64,000 nucleotides of DNA from Mycolicibacterium duvalii (GCF_010726645.1 NZ_AP022563.1:5518001-5582000); one strand, 5' to 3'; positions 32,231 through 41,055 are shown, counted from the first letter of the stretch. Made by a program: numbers and translations. Notes: generated from the letters alone by a model not told the origin.

Positions 32231-32896
32231 ATGTCGAACCGGGGCAAGATGGTGGCGACGCTGATGGCGTGCGCGGGCGTGGTGGCGTGTCAATCTGGGC
32301 AGGGCGAGGACCTGACCGGTGCCGACATCGCCAGGGTCGCGGATCTGAAAGCCGGCTTCGGTCCGGAGTTCACGGTCAGTTCGGTCGGACCCGCCGCGGT
32401 CGACCCACGCCTACTGGCGCCGCAGACGCTGCCGCCGGGTCTGACGTTCGACCCGCCCGAATGCGCGGACAGCGCCAGTGAGCGAACTGTTCCGGAGGGG
32501 ACCAAGGGCAACATGGCCGCAGTCACCGCCGAGGGTGAGGGCGTGCGCTACATCGTGATCGCCGTGGAGACCTCGGCTCCGGTGCCGGTGAACGCCCCGG
32601 ACGGGCAGTGCGACAAGGTCACCTTCAACGGTGCGGGGCTCCGGGGGCTTGTCGAGGTGGTGGAGGCGCCGCAGATCGAGCACACCGACACCGTCGGCAC
32701 GCATCGCGTCCTGCAGACGACCACGGCGCAGGGTCCGCGCACCGGTCAGCTCTACAACTATGTTGCGAAGTTCGGCAACTTCCTCGTGATCGTCACGGCG
32801 AATCCACTGGTGGTCGCTGACCGTCCCCTCGCCGACGTCGACACCGCCCGGGCGCGCGACCTCGTCACCGAAGCCGTCGGCCTGGTCAGGGGATAG
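32231..32896 (+). CDS. putative lipoprotein, DUF5642-like (Rv0999 family), copy 2
   Basis: A 221-residue exported protein with signal peptide ending VVAC-QSG (lipobox cysteine near residue 20). The mature part starts DIARVADLKAGFGPEFTV and has PPECADSASERTVPEG and LYNYVAKFGNFLVIVTANP. It begins 28 bases after the preceding lipoprotein gene and looks like its diverged paralog, so both are probably one operon. It occupies the place of Rv0999. Function unknown. Confidence 0.75.
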   Translation: MSNRGKMVATLMACAGVVACQSGQGEDLTGADIARVADLKAGFGPEFTVSSVGPAAVDPRLLAPQTLPPGLTFDPPECADSASERTVPEGTKGNMAAVTAEGEGVRYIVIAVETSAPVPVNAPDGQCDKVTFNGAGLRGLVEVVEAPQIEHTDTVGTHRVLQTTTAQGPRTGQLYNYVAKFGNFLVIVTANPLVVADRPLADVDTARARDLVTEAVGLVRG

Positions 32897-32897
32897 C

Positions 32898-33515
32898 TCA
32901 GCGCACGTCGTGGGGGCGGAACTGGATGCTGATCCGGGGGCCGGTGGGCCGGCTGGTCTTGGGCACCGCGTGCTCCCAGGTGCGCTGACACGACCCTCCC
33001 ATCACCAGCAGGTCGCCGTGGTGGTGCCGCAGGCGCAGCGACGGTCCACCGCCGCGCGGCCGTAACGCGAAAACCCTTGTCGCGCCGAGGCCGACGATCG
33101 CGACCATGGTGTCGTGGGTGCTGCTGCGGCCGATGTTGTCGCCGTGCCAGGCGACCGAGTCCTCACCGTCGCGGTACAGGTTGAGCCCGGCGGTGACGAA
33201 TGGTTCGCCGAGCTCGCCGGCGTAGATGTCGTTGAGGCGCCGGCGCAGCTGCTTGAGGCGCGGATGTGGGGCCGGAGACGCCGACAGGTCCGCGAAGTCG
33301 ACGAAGCTGACCAGCCGCGGAACGTCGAGCACCCGGTCATACATCTGCCGCCGTTCGGCGCGCCAGGCAGTCGTGTCGAGCAGCTCGCGGAACAGGTCGT
33401 CGTCGCGTGCGCCGTCCTGGGACAACCAGCCCGACCGCACTTCCAGCCAGGCGCCGTCGCCGAGGTCGCGTCGGTCGGCCTGGTCGAACAGAGAGCTCTG
33501 CAACGCCTGCTCCAT
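32898..33515 (-). CDS. AlkB-like 2-oxoglutarate/Fe(II) dioxygenase (Rv1000c)
   Basis: A 205-residue enzyme of the AlkB family, which reverses alkyl damage on DNA or RNA bases by oxidation. The iron ligands are seen as HxD in AWHGDNIGR and the distal His in TWEHAVPK, followed by the 2-oxoglutarate-binding Arg in RISIQFRPH. The N-terminal substrate lid is short. Position and length fit Rv1000c. It converges on the lipoprotein gene with a one-base gap. Substrate (DNA, RNA or protein) cannot be told. Confidence 0.88.
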   Translation of the reverse strand: MEQALQSSLFDQADRRDLGDGAWLEVRSGWLSQDGARDDDLFRELLDTTAWRAERRQMYDRVLDVPRLVSFVDFADLSASPAPHPRLKQLRRRLNDIYAGELGEPFVTAGLNLYRDGEDSVAWHGDNIGRSSTHDTMVAIVGLGATRVFALRPRGGGPSLRLRHHHGDLLVMGGSCQRTWEHAVPKTSRPTGPRISIQFRPHDVR

Positions 33516-33546
33516 GGCGGCAGCTTATCGCACAGTTGTTCGACTG

Positions 33547-33981
33547 TTAAAGACCCGGGGCGCCCGGTCCGCGACTGGCCAGCACGTCGTCGGGGTTGAC
33601 CAGCGTGCACGCTTTCAGGCTCAGGCAGCCACATCCGATGCAGCCGGTCAAGTTGTCGCGCAACCGCTCGAGATGGGCGATCCGCTCGTCGATCTCTTCG
33701 CGCCAGCCAGCCGACAGGCGCGCCCAGTCCTTACTGGTCGGGACCCGGTCGGTCGGCAAGGTGGCCAGCGCGTCGCGGACCCGCGCCAGCGGGATCCCGA
33801 GCCGCTGGGACATCCGGATGAACGCGACGCGGCGCAGGGTTTCGCGGGTGTAGCGGCGCTGGTTGCCGCCGGTGCGGGTGCTGGCGATCAGTCCCTGGCG
33901 TTCGTAGAAGTGCAACGCCGACACCGCAACCCCACTGCGCGCGGCCAACTCACCCGGGGTCAATTCGGGCGCCCTGTCCAT
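33547..33981 (-). CDS. soxR: redox-sensing MerR-family activator SoxR
   Basis: A 144-residue SoxR. The N-terminal MerR helix-turn-helix reads ARSGVAVSALHFYERQGLI, then a dimerisation helix, then the [2Fe-2S] cysteine cluster CIGCGCLSLKAC with C114, C117, C119 and C125. Oxidation of the cluster by redox-active compounds or superoxide switches transcription. ATG at 33981 is chosen; a start 33 bases upstream is open but would run through the operator. A near-consensus SoxR box sits three bases upstream, so the gene is likely autoregulated. Absent at this place in M. tuberculosis. Confidence 0.93.
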   Translation of the reverse strand: MDRAPELTPGELAARSGVAVSALHFYERQGLIASTRTGGNQRRYTRETLRRVAFIRMSQRLGIPLARVRDALATLPTDRVPTSKDWARLSAGWREEIDERIAHLERLRDNLTGCIGCGCLSLKACTLVNPDDVLASRGPGAPGL

Positions 33982-33983
33982 GA

Positions 33984-34001
33984 CCTGAACAATAGTTGAG
34001 G
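33984..34001. promoter_or_regulatory. SoxR box between soxR and arcA
   Basis: CCTGAAC-AATA-GTTGAGG, an inverted repeat with one mismatch, close to the enterobacterial SoxR operator CCTCAAGTTAACTTGAGG. On the minus strand TATTGT at its centre (33989-33994) can serve as -10, putting the soxR transcript start at or next to the ATG (leaderless). The arcA start lies 29 bases away on the other side. Confidence 0.65.
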
Positions 34002-34029
34002 CCGTGGTTCGCATGGCTGTGGCGTTACG

Positions 34030-35247
34030 GTGCTAGATGTGGCGGAGGTCGTGCTGGGGTGCAACTCGGAGGTCGGCAGACTGCGGGTGGTCATCCTGCA
34101 CCGGCCCGGCCCGGAGCTGAAGCGGCTGACACCCCGCAACAACGACTCGCTGCTGTTCGACGGGTTACCGTGGGTGGCGAGGGCACAACAGGAACACGAC
34201 GCGTTCGCTGCGTTGCTGCGCTCGCGCGGTGTCGAGGTGCTGCTGCTCGGTGATCTGCTGACCGAGGCGATCGCCCACAGCGGCGCTGCGCGTATGCACG
34301 GCATCTCCGCGGCGGTCAACGCGCGTCGGCTCGGGGTGCCGCTCGCACAGGAACTCTCGGGTTATCTGCGGACACTGCCCGCCCCTGAACTCGCGCGGGT
34401 GCTGATGGCCGGGATGACGTTCGACGAGTTGCCCTTCGGGGAGAACGAGCTGTCCTTGGTGCGTCGGATGCATCATGGTGCCGACTTCGTCATCGATCCG
34501 CTGCCCAACCTGCTCTTCGCCCGGGACTCGTCGTTCTGGATCGGGCCCCGGGTGGCGATCACGTCGCTGGCGCTGCCCGCCCGGGTCCGCGAAACGTCGC
34601 TGACCGACTTGATCTATGCCCACCATCCGCGTTTCCTCGGGGTGCGCCGCGCGTACGAATCGCGGTCGGCGCCGGTCGAAGGCGGTGATGTCCTGCTGTT
34701 GGCACCCGGGGTGGTGGCGGTCGGCGTCGGCCAGCGGACCACGCCGGCGGGGGCGGAGGCGCTGGCGCGCAGCCTGTTCGACGACGAGCTGGCCCACACC
34801 GTGCTGGCGGTGCCGATCGAGCAGGGTCGCGCCCAGATGCATCTGGACACCGTGTGCACCATGGTCGACACCGATGCGGTGGTGATGTACCCCAACATCG
34901 TCGACTCGTTGACCGCCTTCACGATCCGGCGGACCCCGGGCGGGGTGACCATCGACCGTGCGGCCCCGTTCGTCGCCGCCGCCGCCGAGGCGATGGGTAT
35001 CGGCAAGCTGCGTGTCATCGACACCGGGCTGGATCCGGTCACTGCCGAACGGGAACAGTGGGACGACGGGAACAACACCCTGGCGCTGGCTCCGGGCGTC
35101 GTGGTCGCCTATGAGCGCAACACCGAAACCAATGCCCGGCTTGTCGATTCGGGCATCGAGGTGCTGCCGATCGCCGCGTCCGAACTGGGCACCGGCAGGG
35201 GCGGGCCGCGCTGCATGTCGTGTCCGGCCGCCCGCGACCCTCTCTAG
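34030..35247 (+). CDS. arcA: arginine deiminase ArcA
   Basis: Cytosolic enzyme of 405 residues hydrolysing arginine to citrulline and ammonia, ortholog of Rv1001. Visible active-site parts: NLLFARDSSFWIG (substrate-binding Asp), VEGGDVLLL (Glu-Gly-Gly), MHLDTVCTMVD (catalytic His-x-Asp) and the C-terminal nucleophile C395 in PRCMSCP. No arcB or arcC gene is adjacent, so it is not in a classical ADI operon. The GTG start is 49 bases from soxR's start; the SoxR box between them raises the possibility of redox control. Confidence 0.94.
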   Translation: MLDVAEVVLGCNSEVGRLRVVILHRPGPELKRLTPRNNDSLLFDGLPWVARAQQEHDAFAALLRSRGVEVLLLGDLLTEAIAHSGAARMHGISAAVNARRLGVPLAQELSGYLRTLPAPELARVLMAGMTFDELPFGENELSLVRRMHHGADFVIDPLPNLLFARDSSFWIGPRVAITSLALPARVRETSLTDLIYAHHPRFLGVRRAYESRSAPVEGGDVLLLAPGVVAVGVGQRTTPAGAEALARSLFDDELAHTVLAVPIEQGRAQMHLDTVCTMVDTDAVVMYPNIVDSLTAFTIRRTPGGVTIDRAAPFVAAAAEAMGIGKLRVIDTGLDPVTAEREQWDDGNNTLALAPGVVVAYERNTETNARLVDSGIEVLPIAASELGTGRGGPRCMSCPAARDPL

Positions 35248-35257
35248 CCCGTCGCGC

Positions 35258-35314
35258 CGGAATAGCATTCCCGGCTGTCGATCGGCCTCGAGGACGACCA
35301 GGAATGCTATTCCG
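35258..35314. repeat. 14-bp inverted repeat of self-palindromic arms between arcA and pmt
   Basis: CGGAATAGCATTCC (35258-35271) and GGAATGCTATTCCG (35301-35314) are perfect complements 29 bases apart. Each arm is itself palindromic (GGAAT-N3-ATTCC). It lies between two convergent stop codons. It may be a bidirectional terminator or a dispersed repeat unit. Confidence 0.6.
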
Positions 35315-35325
35315 CGGGAGAGGTA

Positions 35326-36867
35326 CTAGCGCCAGGACGGCAGCCAGATCTGCATGTTCCAGGTCTGCTGGGAGATCGGCAGCCCGGTCAGGATCGGATA
35401 CAGCCATGCGAAGTTCGTGATCACCAGCGCGACATAGAAACAGACCACCAGCAGTCCCAGAGTGCGTCGCTCGGCATTCTGGCCGCGTTTGTACAGGATG
35501 TCGCCGAGGATGAGCGCGATCATCATCACCAGGAACGGCGCCATGGTCGAGGCATAGAAGAAGTACATTTGCCGGTCGATGTCGGCGAACCAGGGTAGAA
35601 AGCCGGCGCTGTAGCCCACCAGCAACGCCGCGTAGCGCCAGTCACGTTTCACGAATGCGCGCCACACCGCCCACGCCAGTACCGGGACGGCGATGAACCA
35701 CATCGCCGGTGTGCCGACCAGCATCACCGCTTTCACGCACGACTGCGCTCCGCAACCGGACACGTTCTCGGTGTCGATCGCATAGAGCACCGGACGCAGC
35801 GACATCGGCCACGCCCACGGCTTGGACTCCCACGGGTGGTAGTTGCCGTCGGCGTTGGTCAGCCCGGAATGGAACCGGTACGCCGCATAGGTGTAGTGCC
35901 ATAGGGAGCGGATGGCGTCGGGCATGGGGACCGCGCTGTCCGGGCCGATCGCGCGGCCGACCTGGTGGCGGTTGATCGCCGTCTCGGACGCGAACCACGG
36001 CGCGTAGGACGCCAGGTACACCCCGAACGGGATCAGCACGAGGGCGTAGAGACCGGGAGCGACGTCGCGGCGCAGGGCGCCCAGCCACGGCCGGGGGACC
36101 CGGTACTGCTTGCGGGCGGCCACGTCGAAGGCGACCGTCATCAAACCGAAGAACATCACGAAGTACAGGCCGGACCATTTCGTCGCGCAGGCCAGCCCGA
36201 GCAGCACCCCGGCGCCGAACCGCCACCACCGCACCCCCAGCCTCGGCCCCCACGGCGTCTCGGCGATCCGGCCCTGTACCAACGCCGCGTGCATCCGCGC
36301 CCGGACCTGGTCACGGTCGACGATCAGGCAACCGAAGGCCGCCACCACGAACATCGTCAGGAAGCCATCGAGCAGCGCGGTGCGGGAGGTGACGAACGAG
36401 ACGCCGTCGGCGATGATCAGCAGCCCGGCGATGCCGCCGACCAGCGTGGAACGGCTGATCCGGCGCGCGATCCGCACCACCAGCAGCACCAGCACGACGC
36501 CGCACAGCGCGCCGGAGAACCGCCACCCCAGCGCGGTGTATCCGAACACGGCCTCGCCGAGCGCGATCAGCTGTTTGCCCAGGGGTGGATGGACCACCAG
36601 CCCGTAGCCCGGGTTGTCCTCGACACCGCCGTTGTGCAGCATCTGCCACGCCTGCGGGGCGTAGTGCTTCTCGTCGAAGATCGGCGTGCCGGCATCGGTG
36701 GGGGAGCCGAGGTTGACGAAGCGGGTGATCGCCGCGAGTGCGGTGAGCACGGCCGTCATCACCCAGCCCTGCATCCGGTCCAGCGGGCCGAAATCGGCCA
36801 GCGGCACCAGCGGCGCCGGGCTCGTCACCGGGACCCGGCGCGGGGCTTCGGCGGCGGGGGCGGTCAC
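35326..36867 (-). CDS. pmt: polyprenol-phosphate-mannose--protein mannosyltransferase Pmt
   Basis: Integral membrane GT39-family O-mannosyltransferase of 513 residues, ortholog of Rv1002c. It transfers mannose from polyprenyl-phosphomannose to Ser/Thr of proteins during Sec export. About ten to eleven membrane helices are spread along the chain. The catalytic Asp-Glu lies in the first extracytoplasmic loop (PIFDEKHYAPQAWQM), and VVHPPLGKQLI and SRTALLDGFLTMF are further family segments. It is divergent from rsmI with 24 bases between the starts. Envelope lipoproteins and Rpf proteins are plausible substrates. Confidence 0.95.
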   Translation of the reverse strand: MTAPAAEAPRRVPVTSPAPLVPLADFGPLDRMQGWVMTAVLTALAAITRFVNLGSPTDAGTPIFDEKHYAPQAWQMLHNGGVEDNPGYGLVVHPPLGKQLIALGEAVFGYTALGWRFSGALCGVVLVLLVVRIARRISRSTLVGGIAGLLIIADGVSFVTSRTALLDGFLTMFVVAAFGCLIVDRDQVRARMHAALVQGRIAETPWGPRLGVRWWRFGAGVLLGLACATKWSGLYFVMFFGLMTVAFDVAARKQYRVPRPWLGALRRDVAPGLYALVLIPFGVYLASYAPWFASETAINRHQVGRAIGPDSAVPMPDAIRSLWHYTYAAYRFHSGLTNADGNYHPWESKPWAWPMSLRPVLYAIDTENVSGCGAQSCVKAVMLVGTPAMWFIAVPVLAWAVWRAFVKRDWRYAALLVGYSAGFLPWFADIDRQMYFFYASTMAPFLVMMIALILGDILYKRGQNAERRTLGLLVVCFYVALVITNFAWLYPILTGLPISQQTWNMQIWLPSWR

Positions 36868-36891
36868 GCAAGCGATCGTAGGCTGTCAGAC

Positions 36892-37728
36892 ATGACCACT
36901 GGACGACTGCTCATCGGTGCCACGCCGCTGGGACAGCCGTCGGACGCATCCGTGCGGCTGGTGCGCGCGCTGGCCGGCTCCGACGTGATCGCCGCCGAGG
37001 ACACCCGCCGCGTGCGCACTCTGGCCACCGCGTTGGAGGTCCGGATCGCCGGCCGGGTGGTCAGCCTGTTCGACAACAACGAGGCCACGAAGGTGCCCGG
37101 GCTGGTCGACGACATCCGCAGTGGCGCGACGGTGCTGCTGGTCAGCGACGCAGGCATGCCGCTGATCAGCGACCCCGGCTACCGCCTGGTCTCGGCGTGC
37201 GTCGAGCGTGGTCTCCCCGTGCAGTGCCTGCCGGGGCCGTCGGCGGTGACCACGGCGCTGGCCGTCGCGGGGTTGCCGGCCGAGCGGTTCTGCTTCGAGG
37301 GATTTGCGCCGCGCAAGCAGTCGGCGCGCGTCACGTGGCTGCAGTCGCTGAGATCGGAGCCACGCACCTGCGTCTTCTTCGAGTCACCGCGAAGACTGGC
37401 CGACTGCCTGCGCGACGCGGTCGACGTCCTCGGTCCGCAGCGGCGCGCCGTGGTGTGCCGCGAGCTGACCAAGACCCACGAACAAGTGGTGCGGGGCACG
37501 CTGAGCGAACTCGCCGAGTGGGCTGCCGACGGCGTCCTCGGTGAGGTCACCGTGGTGCTGGCCGGTGCGACGCCGGTGGCCGACACCGGCGAACTGGTCG
37601 AGCAGGTGCATCGGTTGGTCGACGACGGGATGCGGGTCAAAGACGCGTGCGCGCAGGTGGTGACGGCCAACCCCGGCTCCCCGTCGAAGCGCGAACTCTA
37701 CGACGCGGTGGTGCGGGCGCGCGGCTGA
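36892..37728 (+). CDS. rsmI: 16S rRNA (cytidine(1402)-2'-O)-methyltransferase RsmI
   Basis: A 278-residue SAM-dependent tetrapyrrole-methylase-fold enzyme that 2'-O-methylates C1402 of 16S rRNA. Family motifs are ATPLGQPSDASVR near the start, VIAAEDTRRVRTL, LVSDAGMPLISDPGYRLV, LPGPSAVTTALAVAGLP and FFESPRRL. It is the ortholog of Rv1003. The ATG follows immediately after a CA-rich leader. Its last 31 bases overlap the 3' end of pabB on the opposite strand. Confidence 0.95.
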   Translation: MTTGRLLIGATPLGQPSDASVRLVRALAGSDVIAAEDTRRVRTLATALEVRIAGRVVSLFDNNEATKVPGLVDDIRSGATVLLVSDAGMPLISDPGYRLVSACVERGLPVQCLPGPSAVTTALAVAGLPAERFCFEGFAPRKQSARVTWLQSLRSEPRTCVFFESPRRLADCLRDAVDVLGPQRRAVVCRELTKTHEQVVRGTLSELAEWAADGVLGEVTVVLAGATPVADTGELVEQVHRLVDDGMRVKDACAQVVTANPGSPSKRELYDAVVRARG

Positions 37729-38951
37729 CCGGCGGCGCTGAGCTCGCCGAGGATCGGCGCCGCCTTGTGCAGACACTCCTCCCACTCGCGGACGGGGTCG
37801 GAGTCGGCGGTGATGCCGCCCCCGACACCGAGCACCGCGCTGCCGTCGGCGCCGAACTCCACCGTGCGGATCGCCACGTTTAACTCGGCCCCCGCGACCG
37901 GCGATGCGCAACCGATTGTCCCGCAGTAGATTCCACGTCGGACGGGCTCCCACCGGGACAGTAGTTCCCGGGCTCGGCCCTTCGGCGTCCCGGTCACCGA
38001 CGCCGGTGGGAAGGTGGCATCGAGCAACGCCGACATCGGCACCTGGGCGGGCACGCAGGCGGCCACCGTCGACACCAGGTGCCACACCCCGGGGGCGGGC
38101 CGCACCGTGAGCAGCTCGGGGACGGTGACCGTCCCGGTGCGTGCGACCCTGCCCAGGTCGTTGCGCACCAGATCGACGATCATGATGTTCTCGGCGACGT
38201 CCTTGACCGACGCCCGCAGCGCCGCTGGATCGGCCGTGCGCGGCAGGGTGCCCTTGATCGGACTCGAGGTGACCAGTTCCCCGCGACGGCACAGGAACAA
38301 CTCCGGGGACAGTGATGCGACCGCGCCCCAACTTCCGGCCAGGTAAGCGGCGCGCGCGGGTGCCGTCCGGGCCACCGCGTCGGCGAAGAACTCGGCGGGA
38401 TCGCCGTCGACGGTGCCCGTGAACTGCGTGCACACACACGCCTGATACACCTCCCCCGCGGCGATCGCGTCCAGGCAGGCCGCGACACCGCGCTGATGGG
38501 CATCGCGGTCGGCGTCATCCCATCTGATGGTTGCGCCGGCCGGCGCTGCCGCGCCGGTGACCGCGTCGCTGATCCACGCGGGAAGCTCTGCGCCGGTGAG
38601 GCTTTCGTACCACCAGATCCCGTCGTTGTCGCAGCGCAAAACGCAGTCCGACCATCCGCCGGCGGCCGGGGGCACGCGCGGACCGGTCCCGTCGGCGCCG
38701 GCGTCCGGATAGGCGAGGTAGCCGAACCACCCCCCGCCCACCGGACCTTCGCCGGCTCCGGCCGGTACGTCGAACACCTCGGCGGCCGCCACGGGGGCCG
38801 CAGCCAACGTGGGGGCGATGACTGCGCGCGACGAGAACCACTCGCCGATCAGCGCCGCCGGCGGGGGCAGGCCCCAACGCGTGGTAGCGGCGGTCAACGC
38901 ACGCAGCACCGCCGGGGCCTCACCCAGGGAACCGAGCCGGTCGATGCGCAC
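37698..38951 (-). CDS. pabB: aminodeoxychorismate synthase component I PabB
   Basis: A 417-residue chorismate-binding enzyme that, with a glutamine amidotransferase, makes 4-amino-4-deoxychorismate for folate. The chorismate domain shows the catalytic-loop motif SSPIKGTLPR with its Lys, ENIMIVDLVRNDLGRV, FPPASVTGTPKGRA and GIYCGTIG. The N-terminal part is shorter than in Rv1005c (458 residues). The GTG at 38951 (VRIDRLGSLG) is the best start, though without a strong ribosome-binding site; the open frame continues into sigma-gene territory and is rejected. Rv1004c is missing between rsmI and pabB. Confidence 0.92.
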   Translation of the reverse strand: MRIDRLGSLGEAPAVLRALTAATTRWGLPPPAALIGEWFSSRAVIAPTLAAAPVAAAEVFDVPAGAGEGPVGGGWFGYLAYPDAGADGTGPRVPPAAGGWSDCVLRCDNDGIWWYESLTGAELPAWISDAVTGAAAPAGATIRWDDADRDAHQRGVAACLDAIAAGEVYQACVCTQFTGTVDGDPAEFFADAVARTAPARAAYLAGSWGAVASLSPELFLCRRGELVTSSPIKGTLPRTADPAALRASVKDVAENIMIVDLVRNDLGRVARTGTVTVPELLTVRPAPGVWHLVSTVAACVPAQVPMSALLDATFPPASVTGTPKGRARELLSRWEPVRRGIYCGTIGCASPVAGAELNVAIRTVEFGADGSAVLGVGGGITADSDPVREWEECLHKAAPILGELSAAGQPRARTTAS

Positions 38952-39013
38952 CCGACCAGCCTGACAGACCGATGGTGTCGCCGCGTACCCCTGCCGGCGC
39001 AACGGCGGACCTG

Positions 39014-39910
39014 CTAGCGGCCGATGGTCCGGGGAACCGTGACCGACGCGAGCTTGTCGGGGTTGCGCATCGCGTAGAAGTTGGTGATCTTGCCGTCGAG
39101 CACCTCGAAGGTGACCACGCCCTCCAGGCTCTCCCCGAGGTAGAGCACCAGCGCCGGGGCGCTGTTGTAGATCGCCGGCTGCACCCGACCCTGGTCGCCG
39201 GCCAGCCGCACGAAGCCCATGACGAGCCGCGCGACGCGGTCGGCCCCCGCGACGGGTCGACGCGCCGCGGAGACCTTGCCGTCGCTGTCGGCGGTCCACA
39301 CCACATCGGGCGCCAGCATCGCGAGCAGGCCGTCCAGGTCGCCGGTCGCGGCCGCGGTGAAGAACTGCGTGGTGATCTCGGTGGAGACCTTCGCGTCCAC
39401 GGGCTCGAACCGTCTGCGGCGCGCCTGGACGTGTTCGCGGGCACGGTGGGCGAGCTGGCGGACCGCGGCGCTGGACTTGCCGATGGTCGACCCGATCTCG
39501 TCGTAGCCGAATCCGAACACCTCTCGCAACACGAACACCGCTCGCTCGTCCGGGCTCAGCGTCTCGAGCACCACCAGCATCGCCATCGACACCGACTCCG
39601 CCAGCAGCACATCGGCCGACGGGTCGTGGTCGGTGAGCAATGGTTCGGGCAGCCACGGCCCGACGTACTCCTCCCGCCGGCGCGACTGTGCGCGTAGCGC
39701 GTTGAGGGACTGGCGGGTGACCAGCCGGGCCAGGTAGGCCTTGGTGTCGGCGACCGTCGACAGATCCACCTCGGCCCAGCGCAGGTAGCTGTCCTGCAAC
39801 ACATCGTCGGATTCAGTCGCGCTGCCCAGGATTTCGTAGGCGATCGTGAACAGCAGAGGACGCAGATGGGTGAACCGCTCAGCGTGTTCGTCGTCGCGCG
39901 GCAGGCTCAT
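39014..39910 (-). CDS. ECF41-family (SigJ-like) RNA polymerase sigma factor, copy 1
   Basis: A 298-residue extracytoplasmic-function sigma factor. Sigma region 2 (LRPLLFTIAYEILGSATESD) and region 4 (LSPDERAVFVLREVFGFGYD) are followed by a SnoaL-like C-terminal domain of about 120 residues. That extension regulates the sigma factor in place of a separate anti-sigma. It ends NFYAMRNPDKLASVTVPRT. The ATG overlaps the stop of the oxidoreductase gene by four bases (ATGA), so it is the second gene of a two-gene operon. A paralogous operon follows upstream at 41.2-43.2 kb. Confidence 0.92.
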   Translation of the reverse strand: MSLPRDDEHAERFTHLRPLLFTIAYEILGSATESDDVLQDSYLRWAEVDLSTVADTKAYLARLVTRQSLNALRAQSRRREEYVGPWLPEPLLTDHDPSADVLLAESVSMAMLVVLETLSPDERAVFVLREVFGFGYDEIGSTIGKSSAAVRQLAHRAREHVQARRRRFEPVDAKVSTEITTQFFTAAATGDLDGLLAMLAPDVVWTADSDGKVSAARRPVAGADRVARLVMGFVRLAGDQGRVQPAIYNSAPALVLYLGESLEGVVTFEVLDGKITNFYAMRNPDKLASVTVPRTIGR

Positions 39911-41055
39911 GAGACGGCCGCCGCGACCTGCCCGGCCCGGTCCGGTCCGGGCCGCAGCGCGTAGGTGCCCGGCTGTTCGGCCTCGGCAGCCAGCCATTTC
40001 AGCGTGTACCGGCACACCTGTTCCTTGATCAGCGCCCCGGCGCGGCCGCCGATGTAGAGCGGCAGCGGGGTGTCGTCCTTGCGCTGGATCTGCAGGGTGC
40101 CGCCGCGCCGGCCCACGCTGATGCACTGTGCCGACATGGGCACCGAGGCCTCGGCCGGCCGCGTTCCGGCGATACGGGCCAGCACGGTCTCGGCGGCGTG
40201 CGCCCCCAGCGGCAGACTGGCCTGGCAGCTCATCCGGTACGGCAGTGCCGACGGGGCGGCGGCGTCGCCGGCAGCGACGATGTGGTCGTCATCGACACTG
40301 GTCAACGTCTCGTCGGTGACGAGTCGGCCGAGCGCATCGGTGGTCAGGCCGCTTGCGGCCGCCAGCCCCGGCACGCCGAAGCCCGCGGTCCACACGGTCA
40401 CGGCACTGGGCAGGCGGCGGCCGTCGGCCAGCGTCACGTGGTCGTCGCTCACCGATGCGACGGTCTGTTCGATCATCCGGACACCGAGCTTGCGCAGTTG
40501 CCTGACTACCGAACGCCGGCCCGGTGCGCTCAGCGACGGGCCGACCGCGGTGGCGACGAGGGTGACCTCGCGCCCTGCCCCGGCGAACTCCGCGGCGGCC
40601 TCGATGCCGGTCAAGCCACCGCCCACCACCACCATCGGCGCGGTGTCGGCGACGTCGTCCAGCCGCGCCCGCAGCCGCTGCGCCTGCTCCAATTCACTGA
40701 TCGGATAGACGAATTCACCGCCCGGGAGCGACTGGGCCACCGCGCCGGTGCTGCCGATCGCGTACAGCAGGTAGTCGTAGGCGACAGCGTCGCCGGAGGC
40801 CAGCTCGACCCGCCGGTTGGGCGCGTCGATCGCGGTGGCCGTGTCGACCACCAGGGTGACGGCCGGGTGCAGGACGGTCCCGAAGTCGGCGACGGCGTCG
40901 TCGTTGCCCGCCGCCAACTGGTGCAGCCGGATTCGTTCGACGAACTGCCGGCGGGGATTGACCAGGGTGACGTCCGCGTGCGGGGCGAGCCGGTTGGCGG
41001 CCATCACGCCGGCATAACCGCCGCCGACGACGACGACGCGGGGCTGGTGGTTCAT
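39907..41055 (-). CDS. NAD(P)/FAD-dependent oxidoreductase (NDH-2-like), ECF41 partner, copy 1
   Basis: A 382-residue flavoprotein of the pyridine nucleotide-disulfide oxidoreductase class, similar to type II NADH dehydrogenases. The N-terminal FAD dinucleotide motif is VVVVGGGYAGVMAANRL, the second (NAD(P)H) motif is VVGGGLTGIEAAAEFAG, and the FAD ribityl motif is VAAGDAAAP. It has no redox-active CxxC and no obvious membrane anchor. It starts an operon with an ECF41 sigma factor; such sigma factors are typically next to an oxidoreductase, epimerase or carboxymuconolactone decarboxylase gene that they control. An ECF41-type promoter lies 51 bases upstream. Confidence 0.88.
   Translation of the reverse strand: MNHQPRVVVVGGGYAGVMAANRLAPHADVTLVNPRRQFVERIRLHQLAAGNDDAVADFGTVLHPAVTLVVDTATAIDAPNRRVELASGDAVAYDYLLYAIGSTGAVAQSLPGGEFVYPISELEQAQRLRARLDDVADTAPMVVVGGGLTGIEAAAEFAGAGREVTLVATAVGPSLSAPGRRSVVRQLRKLGVRMIEQTVASVSDDHVTLADGRRLPSAVTVWTAGFGVPGLAAASGLTTDALGRLVTDETLTSVDDDHIVAAGDAAAPSALPYRMSCQASLPLGAHAAETVLARIAGTRPAEASVPMSAQCISVGRRGGTLQIQRKDDTPLPLYIGGRAGALIKEQVCRYTLKWLAAEAEQPGTYALRPGPDRAGQVAAAVS

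Noticed and set aside
35965..36891. 300-residue N-terminal extension of rsmI
   Set aside because: It lies antisense to pmt, is Arg/His/Gln-rich, and rsmI orthologs start at the ATG at 36892.
38952..39656. N-terminal extension of pabB
   Set aside because: It would run through the sigma-factor gene on the same strand in another frame; the protein has no family similarity before residue 1 of the GTG start.
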